Part shown: positions 55,401 to 64,000 of the stretch, in pieces
Layout: every line of letters starts with the position of its first letter
Numbering within the stretch: the first letter of the stretch is position 1
The notes under the pieces: generated by a model
The model's input: only the letters and a program-made list of their open reading frames with translations
Databases searched by the model: none
What the model was told of the DNA's origin: nothing
Position numbers and translations under genes: made by a program
From: Pomphorhynchus laevis
Taxonomy: Eukaryota > Acanthocephala > Palaeacanthocephala > Echinorhynchida > Pomphorhynchidae
DNA length: 64,000 nt
Assembly (NCBI GenBank): GCA_012934845.2
Contig: WNNJ02003704.1
Coordinates: 62,001 to 126,000, forward strand
Direction of reading: 5' to 3'

Positions 55401-57247
55401 AATACAAATCAATCTATAAGAGCGTACAATAGCTTGATTTAATATTATATAAGGGATATGATAGATATTGTATCCAGCATTATTATGGATATTATGACGG
55501 AAACTGTGACACGCATTATACATTTTGTGGTATTAGATAAACCATTTATATGATAAAATAAGGAAATGAGCTAAAATCCGTTAGTGATTCCACCAAATAT
55601 ATAAACCAAGCAAATTGCAATCTATTTGTAAATCCAATAAAGAATATACATCAATAAATATAAAGAATATACATCAATAAATCTAAAGAATATACATCAA
55701 TAAATATATATAAAGAATTATTGGAGCTGGGTTAAATAAAAGATGATTTCTTTTGATATTTCGCTAACTCCTGTTGGCATCTTCAGAAAATTTTCTTCAG
55801 TAATTTTCTGAAGATGCTATTAAAAGTTAGCAATATATCAATTGCTCGTTTCTTTTACACAGCTCCAATAATTATTTATCAATAATGGATCATTCATTAT
55901 TATCTATTTTAAATTAATATATTTTTATATACCATTTTTATATGTCGTGTTATATTAATATTATATCATATAATATTTAATACAGTTCTGTGATAAGATA
56001 TTATAAATTTCCGTTATTATATATATGCAATTATTTTCTTGTAAATGAGAACATAAATTACTTTATTCGTTTATTTAATTTAAACGAATTATATTCGTTT
56101 AATATATAAATATGTATGTAAATATATTTATTCAATATAAACAAATTATTAAACTCATCAATTTAGTTAAAATATTACAATTCGTACTTACAGTGAAAGA
56201 GTTGATGTAGCTCTTAATGCTTCCAAACCAAAATACTTAGAATAACAGGAATGACAAAACAACTTGTCGCGATGTTCAGTGAGTGTCGTTGAGTCTAACA
56301 GTCTCGAGCATTTTACTAAAATGTTTACAAATTTAAATTTTTTATCTGTCGAACAGAGAATTTTTTAAGGTGAATATATTAATTAATGTATTATATAATA
56401 GATTTGAATGCAAGCATATCTTTCTCATAAAAAGATTTTAAGAAATGCCATTAATGTGATTATACTCCAAGAAGTTACTTTGTAGTTACGGATACTTAGT
56501 CGACACTGATGTATTCAACTGTAAGTAGGAGATTACATATACTATTGATTTTTATTTTATATTAATAAAAGAAAGTGATATTGAAAAAGCTGAGTCAATC
56601 ATAGCAGACGTTCTCTTAGAAAAAATGTAAGCATTTTTCGAAAATGGAGATGCTGGGTATCGATCCCAGTACCTCCCGCATGCTAAGCGGGCGCTCTACC
56701 ATCTGAGCTACATCCCCAGTTCAACTAAAAAATATTAAGTTTTATGTTATAAGTAAATAATAACTAAATATTATATTATCTAAGCCAATAACATTCAAAT
56801 AAAGATAAACAAAGGTAATGATTATTATGTAATTATTGATCACTACATGATTGAAAAATCATAAAATAATGAGCAATCATCCCATAATTAACGATCAACA
56901 AGAAATTAACGGTCATCATATTATTAAATATCATTATGTAATTAACGATCAACAAGTAATAAACTATCACTACATAATTAACGACCAACACATAATAAAC
57001 GATCATTTGTTAATTAATTAAAATTTGTTCTTTCCTTAGAAAAAACTATTTATAAATGTAAAAGCTATAACCGCTTACCGCATTTAAGGCAAAGCTTATG
57101 AAACTTCTTTCCTGCAGCAGAAGCTGTCTCTGCAGCATAAACTGCTCGCATACATTGTCCACAAAGTGAAGGCCGAGGAACTGTAAGTGTCGCTCGTTTA
57201 GGATAAAACAAGTTTTTACTGGTTACTCCATCATTAACAGCAAACAT
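52392..57247 (-). CDS. Muscle LIM protein (CRP family), two LIM domains
   Basis: Host gene in five exons whose phases all agree: 57079-57247, 56192-56315, 53427-53658, 53279-53375 and 52392-52435 (666 bp, 221 aa plus stop). LIM 1 runs CGQC, FHKLCLKCVKC (across junction 1/2) to LFCHSC. LIM 2 runs CPRC, FHKLCFICGIC (exons 3/4) to IFCKAC (exons 4/5), and the protein ends YTKNFGPVGICR. All eight zinc ligands of both domains are present with CRP/Mlp spacing, and CYxKNFGPxG is a CRP signature. These proteins bind alpha-actinin and Z-discs and act in muscle differentiation. The ~75-residue linker lacks the glycine-rich motif usual after LIM 1. Start: ATG 57247 (an in-frame ATG also exists at 57295, and an upstream exon is possible since CAAG precedes 57247). 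Confidence 0.85.
52610..52770 (+). repeat. SINE-like repeat (relative of 15409-15807)
   Basis: CAGTATTGGTGGACCTCATC, AGCTACTGATCCAATATCTG and CACGTTTCGGTCC (B-box-like) match the copy at 44240-44375 in inverse orientation. The left part (TGGACGCTATATTAATCCTA) corresponds to the shared tail. Confidence 0.45.
53279..53375 (-). CDS. MLP exon 4
   Basis: Acceptor CAAAATAG at 53375 (phase 0), donor AAAG|GTAAGA. Encodes AFHKLCFICGICSSSLNSGN then YCDNSKGEIFCK. Confidence 0.82.
53427..53658 (-). CDS. MLP exon 3
   Basis: Acceptor TCTAACAG at 53658 (split codon CT|T with exon 2), donor GGCCAG|GTATAG. Encodes the basic linker (TKYRDSTYKYSMLKTPSASV) and IICPRCRKKVFMAEKVMAAG, the first half of LIM 2. Confidence 0.82.
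54950..55170 (-). repeat. Penelope 3' end in MLP intron 2
   Basis: TAATAACAGACAATGTATCA, GGAACTGCTATG, ACATAGCAACG and AATACATGCTAATGACGTAT preserve most of the foldback. Both ends are truncated. Confidence 0.65.
55205..55312. repeat. Hairpin plus tandem repeat
   Basis: AAGGGCGTTTATAA pairs with TTTATAAACGCCCTT, and the 40-bp unit containing ACTTTATAAACGCCCTTGAA is then repeated twice in tandem. Lies in MLP intron 2. Confidence 0.75.
55714..55875. mobile_element. MITE copy B (complete)
   Basis: The inverted ends AATTATTGGAGCTG and CAGCTCCAATAATT are perfect (14 bp). The inner arms meet around GCATCTTCAGAAAATT and AATTTTCTGAAGATGC. Preceded by a short repeat (AAAGAATATACATCAATAAA, three times, 55640-55705). 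Same family as 25937-26090, which sits in the other host gene's intron. Confidence 0.75.
56192..56315 (-). CDS. MLP exon 2
   Basis: Acceptor ACATTTTAG at 56315, donor TCACT|GTAAGT at 56192. Supplies VKCSRLLDSTTLTEHRDKLF followed by CHSCYSKYFG, the second zinc finger of LIM 1. The split codon G|TA keeps the frame with exon 1. Missed by simple ORF calling because no ATG starts this frame. Confidence 0.82.
56645..56717 (-). tRNA. trnA-AGC: tRNA-Ala (AGC)
   Basis: 73 nt on the minus strand: acceptor GGGGATG/CATCTCC with the G3-U70 pair that marks alanine tRNAs, D arm GCTC...GAGC, anticodon stem CCCGC/GCGGG with loop TTAGCAT (anticodon AGC), T arm CTGGG/CCCAG, discriminator A. No intron. A box TAGCTCAGATGG. 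TTTT follows directly (56644-56641) as pol III terminator. It lies inside intron 1 of the MLP gene, on the same strand. All stems pair, so it is likely functional. Confidence 0.97.
57079..57247 (-). CDS. MLP exon 1
   Basis: MFAVNDGVTSKNLFYPKRAT, then CGQCMRAVYAAETASAAGKK and FHKLCLKC; donor TGCG|GTAAGC. 56 codons plus one base. Confidence 0.8.
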
Positions 57248-57299
57248 CTTGAAATAAGTGTAAGTTAAGAATTTAAAACAACATACTTTAAGCATTTAA

Positions 57300-58250
57300 G
57301 AATTTAAAGCATTTTTCTACTTTACATACTCGATGCTCGATTTTCCATCTGATATTTCATATAAATTAAATAACTATTAACTATTTGCGCAGAACGAAGT
57401 GTCTATCTTCCATATACAAATAAATTATATTAAATAAATACTATTTAATATAAATTAATTTAATATTCAGTGAAGCTGAGAGGACAATTGGAAGGATTTT
57501 ATTTAAACATTAAAATATTTAGTCAGATGTATAATAATTTTATTTAAAACAGCGTCAAATAGTTAAGAAAAGCAATTTACCACTTTATGTGTGATTGATT
57601 GCTTAGACAGTTGGCAATACACAAAATGCACGTGCATTTAAAATGTGTTAATTTCGCAATTCAATAAAAATGTTTTGCGAAAGCTAAACCAAATAAAAAC
57701 ATTGGCAATTAGTTTGACAAATGGTTTCCATAACAAATCTTATCAGCGCTAATCAATTAAATGTACTTGATCGAATTGTATATTGGGTAGAAACCCAATT
57801 GAAAATAAAACAAATTAGGCCGAGTTCTTCAGTAAATTGTTTTCGTTTATCAGAGAATCATTCTCAAAAATGCATAAGTTTTGTTTTTCTTAAATTGCTA
57901 TAAGAAAGATCCACTTTCGCAATTGAATTTGATAGCAACTTTGATATTTGCACAGTTTGCAATTAAATATATAAATTGCTTCATTGTGTGACTAAAGGTT
58001 TTATTACCGACAGTAAACAACAATGTAAATATGGCACTTAAAATTGAAAATTATCGCAGTAGCTGAAAAAGTACAGAAATCTCATTTAGTAGTAAAGAAT
58101 GAACTGATTCATTCGCAAAAGCAGAACAATATATTTTCATGACAAAATATTGACGAATCCAATACACGCATAAATTATTTACAATCACAAAAATGTATAG
58201 CCAATCGAATGTAAATTTCGCCATTATCAAGTTAGATGCTTTCATGTTCA
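57300..58250. other. AT-rich upstream region of MLP, no gene seen
   Basis: No supported exon, RNA or repeat. Probably contains the MLP promoter or a first intron; no element can be named. Confidence 0.4.
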
Positions 58251-58251
58251 A

Positions 58252-58440
58252 GGATAACTGAGTCTACGTATTTTATACTATAAATTACAAATAGAGATAA
58301 ATAATAAATAATTATGTAAGATTTTATATATGCTAAGGACGCATTTCCTCGATGAAATTTGATTATCCAGTATTACTTTATTCTAATACAAAGCATTTTG
58401 TTTATTCATCCATAAAATGTTTTTGTTTGAAAATTTTTAA
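58252..58440 (-). repeat. Penelope 3' end, core deleted
   Basis: ATAACTGAGTCTACGTATTT, then directly GCTAAGGACGCATTTCCTCG and TTATTCTAATACAAAGCATT: terminus and right half of the foldback joined. Confidence 0.65.
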
Positions 58441-58724
58441 TGCATTTTTAATAATATTTTGTTCATTCGTATATTGTAAAATTATAAGAAATTGATATTT
58501 TAAAATGATATCATTTAAAGCTATATCATTTATGAAAAATTATATTTTTAAAATATCATTTTCTAATTTTATTTTGATTTGTATCTGTTAATTTGTAAAT
58601 TTGATGTATAATTCTGCATTTTAAGGAAAATAAATTCATCGAACTTGATTGATAAAAAGCCGAAAAAACCTCAACCAAGTTCCTTACCTCAATCAAGTGC
58701 CTTTAATCAATTGAAACGTTTTTA

Positions 58725-58880
58725 AAATATGCAAATATATTAAATCTAGTTGATTCAAATTGAAACTTGCTTTACAAAATATGCAAATATATTAAATCTA
58801 GTTGATTCAAATTGAAACTTGCTTTACAAAATATGCAAATATATTAAATCTAGTTGATTCAAATTATAACTTGCTAACAA
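58725..58880. repeat. 51-52 bp tandem repeat, three units
   Basis: The unit AAAATATGCAAATATATTAA followed by ATCTAGTTGATTCAAATTG is repeated three times, almost identical. Confidence 0.8.
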
Positions 58881-59049
58881 GGCGTCAGCTGATAATCTGT
58901 TTTACCTGATCATAAAAAAATCATCAAACTTTTTTGAAAATTTGCATAAAAATTGACGTATAAAGAATAACATAATTTCAGTATTTCTGATACTAGTTAT
59001 ATCACCGGGAAAACAAAGTCCGTAGATTAATAACAACATGTCCGGAAAA

Positions 59050-59885
59050 CAAATCAGATCAGATAACTGAGTAAAATAAAGATAAATAATAAAAAATAAT
59101 TATATAACAGATATACAATTAATATTTATCGAAAGATAGAATTTATAATACATTTCAAAATAAAAGTAAACTTTTATGAATTGACTAATAAATAACAGAC
59201 GTTGTATCACAATGCGAATTAGAGGTCATCATGAGGAACTGCTATGCTATTAGGTTTCGGCCCCTATTCTTCTACCCAACAAAGCAGCGGGTTCAAATAC
59301 ATGCTAATGCCTTATTTTCTATGATGAAATTTGATTATCCAGTAAACCTTATTACAATACAAAGTTTTACTAATGGATATATTAGTGAAAATTAATATAT
59401 ATATTAGTATATTTATTATCGTGATGCTAACCATCTATGGAACAGCCCACAAGCAACGATTTCTTGTTGAACTCGTTGATAATCCAATCAACGGGTGTAA
59501 TAATTATAAAAAAATATAAAAGAAATATCATACAACTTGAACAGACTATTTATAAGAATAAAAATAGAGGTCATTATGAGGAACTGCTATGTTATCAGGT
59601 TTATACTTTTATAAATATAAATGAAATGCATACTTGTTTATGATTGCTTGTTCATAACTGATCATAATTGTTTACCTGCTTGATTAACTTATTAACTGAG
59701 TCTACGTATTTTATTCTATATAAAAATTAAAAATGAAGAAAAATAATAAATAATATAAGATTTAATAATCTTATGTAACTTATATCAAGTTATAATTTAA
59801 GATTGAAATATAAAATAAAAATCAATTTTTATGAATTGACTAATAAATAACAGACGATGTATCATAATAAAGAATAGAGGTCAGA
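59050..59885 (-). repeat. Penelope 3' ends, three partial copies
   Basis: 59060-59395 is nearly full (GATAACTGAGT, GACGTTGTATCACAATGCGA, GGAACTGCTATGCTATTAGG, TTTCGGCCCC, AAAGCAGCGGG). 59560-59605 is only the left arm (GAGGTCATTATGAGGAACTG). 59692-59885 is terminus plus left arm (CTGAGTCTACGTATTTTA, GACGATGTATCATAATAAAG). Confidence 0.65.
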
Positions 59886-60366
59886 AATATTTAAATGTGA
59901 CTGCATAGTCACATTTTCTGAATGTCTTTTACAATATCCACAATGCTGAGTAGACAACGTTCATATGTAAACAACACTTGTAAACAGCAACGTTCAAATG
60001 CGAACAACACGCAGAATACATTCAATTGATTGATAATAATTGTAAAATAATTGTCAATAGTTTGTCAATAAAATAATAATTTTTTGTTACTAAATTAAAA
60101 AATTAATTTGTTAAAATAATTTATTTTCGCATAATTTTTACGAAAGAAATTGGATAACGTTGTAAACATCTGACATTTGTAAATTTATTACTTTAAACAA
60201 GATTCAGTAAGAATATCAAGATGAATTTACAATTGGTGTACAACAGTAAAATATACATTTGTAACTAATAAAAGACAAAAGAGGTAGCAGATCAAAGAAA
60301 TAATAAAAACGAATGGATCGAAGAGATGCATATTCACAACAAAATCGCGACTTTTTACAACCACGT

Positions 60367-60403
60367 GGTTTATGCTTTCTTCACGAAGTCTGAAGAAAGC
60401 ATA
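60367..60403. repeat. 15-bp perfect hairpin
   Basis: TTTATGCTTTCTTCA, 7-nt loop, TGAAGAAAGCATAAA. Confidence 0.8.
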
Positions 60404-60873
60404 AATTTATAATAAAACTAAAATAAACATATTTTCTCCAATGAACATATTTGATGCAAACAGTCTTCATAGTAGTTCCCATAAACGAAGGACTTATCAA
60501 ATAAAACGACATATATCGAAACGACAAATATCTAAATCGGTATTAAGCGCATGATAATATTTTTGATAGCCATCATGCTGAGATTTAGCGAATTTAAAAA
60601 TTTAGAAAAACTTTCGCTGTACTTGTAAGCGAAACTTAAAACAAGAATAAACATAATACCTTGAAGATAATGAAATCATAGAATGGTTAGTTGGAAGTAA
60701 CCAATTAAATGAAAATATATATTGATTATATTGGCAATAAATATTTGAATTGGTCCGATTGTTGCCGAAATTCAATGGAAGATTCTTACTATATTTGATT
60801 CTTTGGTAATGAACCGGCATAGTAGTAAAAGTATGGACGAATACGACCTAAACCATCACAGTCCATCAGCAAT

Positions 60874-60927
60874 CAAATCCCTAGACCGATTTCTGTTTAT
60901 TGAGCTTCATCAGTATGGTCCAGATTT
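60874..60927 (-). ncRNA. Type I hammerhead ribozyme, array 2 unit 1
   Basis: On the minus strand: AAAT, bulge CTGGA, CCATA, CTGATGA, AGCTCAATAAACA, GAAA, TCGGTC, TAGGG, ATTT. Core complete; stem I has one mismatch (A-G), and stem II is weaker here. Predicted cut between 60884 and 60883. Confidence 0.65.
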
Positions 60928-61166
60928 TAAATGTGTTGAGGGATCCCCCACCACAGTTTAGAAGGGTTGATTACAAGGATGATTATTGCAAGACAACCTT
61001 CAAGTCCACAGTCGATCACAAAAGTGATTCGGCATTATAATATATGATTATTATTAGAGCCTGCGCCCGGATCGCAGAGCGATACGGCATTATAGTTGTT
61101 ACTAATAAGTAAACGGGGGAAACGGACATTACTGGGTATTGGAAACCATCACAGTCCATCATCAAA

Positions 61167-61220
61167 CAAATCCCTAGACCGGTTTCTACTTATTGAGCTT
61201 CATCAGTATGGTCCAGATTT
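61167..61220 (-). ncRNA. Type I hammerhead ribozyme, array 2 unit 2
   Basis: On the minus strand: AAAT, CTGGA, CCATA, CTGATGA, AGCTCAATAAGTA, GAAAC, CGGTC, TAGGG, ATTT. Stem II GCT/AGT uses a G-U wobble. Predicted cut between 61177 and 61176. Unit 1 lies 293 bp downstream on this strand, so one transcript would carry both ribozymes and release a 293-nt monomer. Confidence 0.7.
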
Positions 61221-61599
61221 TATGAGTGTTCAGGGATCCTCTACCACAGTTTAGAAGGGTTCATCATAAGGATGATTATTACAAGACAACCTTCAAGTCC
61301 ACAGTCGATCACAAAAGTGATTCGGCATTATAATATATTAATATTATTAGAGCCTGCACCCTGGATCGCAGATCAATACGGCATTATAGTTGTTACTAAT
61401 ATATAGATGGGGAAACTGACATTACTTGGTATTGAAAATCATCACAGTCGATCAGCAATCAAATCCTTATACGGGTTTCTGCTTATAGACTGTGATGGAC
61501 TTATGGATTGCTGATTGACTGTGATGGACTTATGGATTTTATTATATATAATATTGTTGTACAGATGTGGTGAGTAAATATATAAGATTTTATACTATT

Positions 61600-61825
61600 T
61601 ATATTTATAACGATAAATTTTATAAATAATATTTTAAATAAAAATCAATTATTATGAATTGACTAATAAATAATATACGACGTATCCAATAAAGATTGGT
61701 TTATCAGAAGGTACTGCTATGTTATCATGTTTTGGACCTTATTCCTCGACTCAACATAACAGCGAAGCCAACTACATGTTAATGACGTTTCCATCAGCAT
61801 GTATTTGCTCGGGTAAAGTCTCAGT
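61600..61825 (-). repeat. Penelope 3' end, diverged
   Basis: TATGAATTGACTAATAAATA, GGTACTGCTATGTTATC, CATAACAGCG and TACATGTTAATGACGTTTCC; the right part changes to a different sequence at CATCAGCATG. Confidence 0.6.
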
Positions 61826-61829
61826 AAAC

Positions 61830-64000
61830 GTCTATATTTTATTTTTATATTAAAAAGTGAAATATTTTATTTTTATATTTGCGTTTCTTTTTGTTAGTTT
61901 AGCAATTACATTTAGTGCAGATGTCGAGACGTCTAATATTTAACTATAAATTGCCAATGTTTGTTGCACAACATTGCGATTGAAATGCTCTAAAAAACTC
62001 ATGCACAGATTTATGTTCTTACATTGAAAACCAATTAGGCAAAATAGTGCATCTTAGTATAGATGTTTGAAGGAGACCCTTGCTAATTAAAGTTTTGAAT
62101 TAACAAAACAATTTATGAATTAAAATGGTTGATTGATAAGTAAATATAAATCTAAAAATATATAGTAGTGCAATCTTAGGCAATCGATCACAATATGTGC
62201 TACTTTGATGTAAATTAAATAAATCGTAATTGATCGATTTAAATTAACTGTATACACTGATAGATAAATGCTTATATTTATTGTAAATGTTTTATGGCTA
62301 AATTAGCAAACCGCCAGTTACTAGTTTCAAATGTTGTTTCTGTACTTTGTAAAATAACTATATGCCTTCAGAAATAGCAAGTTTGCTGCGATATACAAGA
62401 ATAAGCTATATAGCCTAAAATAATTAGTAATTATTTCTTAATACATTTACTAAAGATAAATTGAATTGTTACTTAAATATTTAAATGACTGTAGTTAGAT
62501 ATTAAGTGAATTTGGATAAAGGACAACTGAGGTTTCCTAGTTAATAAAACCATAAGCACATAAAACCCATTCTTTGACTATAATGCACAGTACAACTGAA
62601 TATTAAAAGTACGGTAATGCTTTCTCTCTTGATCACATACATTATCTTGTTATTGGTTCATTATTGCAAATTGGTGCAGTAATTACATCACCAGTAATTA
62701 CATTTGAAATGTGAACTGGAAAATATATTTTAAGACCATCTACCTAATCATACATTCTGTTCTTAGCTAAATATAAGAATCAGCTATTTTTAATTTATCC
62801 TTTGTAAAAGGAATGTAGACTTGTTGCTGTAAATATCCACTACATTTCTTCTGTGTATTAATTAATTTTTACAATAAAAGGATACTTATATAATCACCTG
62901 TTCCATTGCTAACCGTGTCTCCATGCAAGTATTCATACAACAAAACGGGATGATTTGATGTGTATTCAGAGTTGTCTTTATGGTCGCTCTAATGCAATGA
63001 CATCATGAATGTCTCCATGTTTGTATTTTAAAAAGATATTACTCTTTTGAACAAATTTCATTTCGTCTATTAAGAAATTGATAAGTACAGTTAAGCACGT
63101 TCTTCATGCACAGTGCATATTGCGGCTTGCTCGAATGTGATGGGGTCACGAATCTCATTTGATAATGACATATCAAGAAATCAGACGAGCACGTTTTCAC
63201 GTTGTCATTTGTACAAGATTTGTGAAAAACAAACTTTCCTTTCATCACTTGCAAACAGCGAAACTAAGGATAACAAAACAAAGCTTTAATTAAAAGACTT
63301 TAGTCAGACAGGTTAATAAAGTATTTTAGACAAAACATTTGAGGCTAATCACGGCATTAGCTTGTCAGTCTATGATAGGCATTGCATTGCAAATGAATCC
63401 CGTGGAATCACGTGATAACTATTTTTTGGCAGTCAAACTTGATTATTTTATAAAATTATACGAGTGTACTTCAATCTAGTTTTTGCAAAAGGCAGTACAT
63501 TCTAATAAGTTCATTGCTTATGAAGGCTTGATCAGCCTCCGTGTAAATGATTGATTTTAAAATAATTAATTTTAACCGTGATACAAATCTTAGAGCGCTT
63601 GTTGCATCTATGTGGACGCAAATATGGCTATGGAACGTATTGAAGACTCGACTTATTTTTTTAATTGTTTTAAAATTCTTAAAATTTTTGAAATTGTTTT
63701 AAAGTTGTTTAAAATTATTAAAACAGGTTTAAAATTGTTTAAAATTAATCTTAAATATTTTTAAAATTAATTAATTTTAGTGCAAATACTTTACACGAAA
63801 ATCAATGCTTACCAACAAATCTTATTATGAAAAATTCCTAATTATATTGATTAGATTATAACATTAATGTTATAATGTAAATGCTAATGAAAAACAAATA
63901 TAATTCAAATGATATGTTTTTGTAAAAGAAAAAAAAAGTTTACAAAAAATTATTCATAAAGTTATTGATTTAAAATTAATATTAATATTTAATTAAAACA
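61830..64000. other. No gene or repeat supported
   Basis: Less extreme composition than the repeat islands, no clear transposon and no exon I can defend. The longest frame (63039-63254, minus) has no recognisable motif. It could be intergenic host DNA or intron. Confidence 0.4.

Larger units (their letters stand above)
60845..61560 (-). repeat. Hammerhead-bearing tandem repeat array 2
   Basis: Minus-orientation array of the repeat at 47500-48365 with a regular 293-bp unit: the TCATCAG boxes at 60907 and 61200, and GGTTTCT at 61181 and 61474, are 293 apart. The unit includes GATCACAAAAGTGATTCGGC, GCCTGCRCCCGGATCGCAGA, and GGAAACGGACATTACTGG. The first two units hold intact hammerhead cores; the third is cut short at TATAGACTGTGATGG, which is then repeated. 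Confidence 0.78.

Overview
The window is AT-rich DNA from the nuclear genome of an animal. The evidence is two spliced host genes with GT-AG introns on the minus strand, a tRNA gene inside one of those introns, and a dense mix of animal-type transposable elements (Penelope-like elements, LINEs, hAT, pogo and mariner DNA transposons, foldback MITEs and one old LTR element). The sequence does not tell me the phylum. I saw nothing bacterial: no operons, no Shine-Dalgarno-led genes and no CRISPR arrays.

Layout. 1-2.5 kb holds the ORF1 end of a LINE and a Penelope GIY-YIG fragment, both minus. 2.56-14.06 kb reads as one hAT transposon with matching ends and a nearly perfect 8-bp target duplication, swollen by nested insertions: Penelope 3' ends, an LTR fossil with its own 5-bp duplication, an L2/CR1/Jockey-type LINE and a LINE with a restriction-like endonuclease. 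14-19.7 kb holds a Penelope fragment, inverted SINE-like copies and a pogo transposon that landed in another LINE. 19.7-23.9 kb holds MITEs, an array of Penelope 3' ends, and a single candidate hammerhead ribozyme near 22.77 kb. 24.0-30.0 kb is a host LRR1-like gene (three exons, 431 codons) with a 4.7-kb second intron full of repeats. 30-37 kb is Penelope RT copies, their 3' ends and a recent 1,094-bp-spaced duplication. 37.8-46.2 kb is decayed LINEs, a mariner scrap and a Penelope endonuclease ORF. 47.5-48.4 kb and 60.8-61.6 kb are two arrays of one tandem repeat that carries a type I hammerhead ribozyme. 49.7-50.6 kb is a clean 308-codon ORF that I cannot identify. 52.4-57.2 kb is a two-LIM muscle LIM protein gene in five exons, 221 codons, with tRNA-Ala(AGC) in its first intron. 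The last 2 kb holds nothing I can support.

How the parts relate. The host genes sit in a bed of repeats that has repeatedly been invaded and folded back on itself. The most interesting theme is self-cleaving RNA: hammerhead-bearing tandem repeats (retrozyme-like) lie beside abundant Penelope-like elements, which are a proposed source of reverse transcriptase for such repeats. The 3' ends of the Penelope family, present more than fifteen times here, also form a long foldback with a possible internal pseudoknot.
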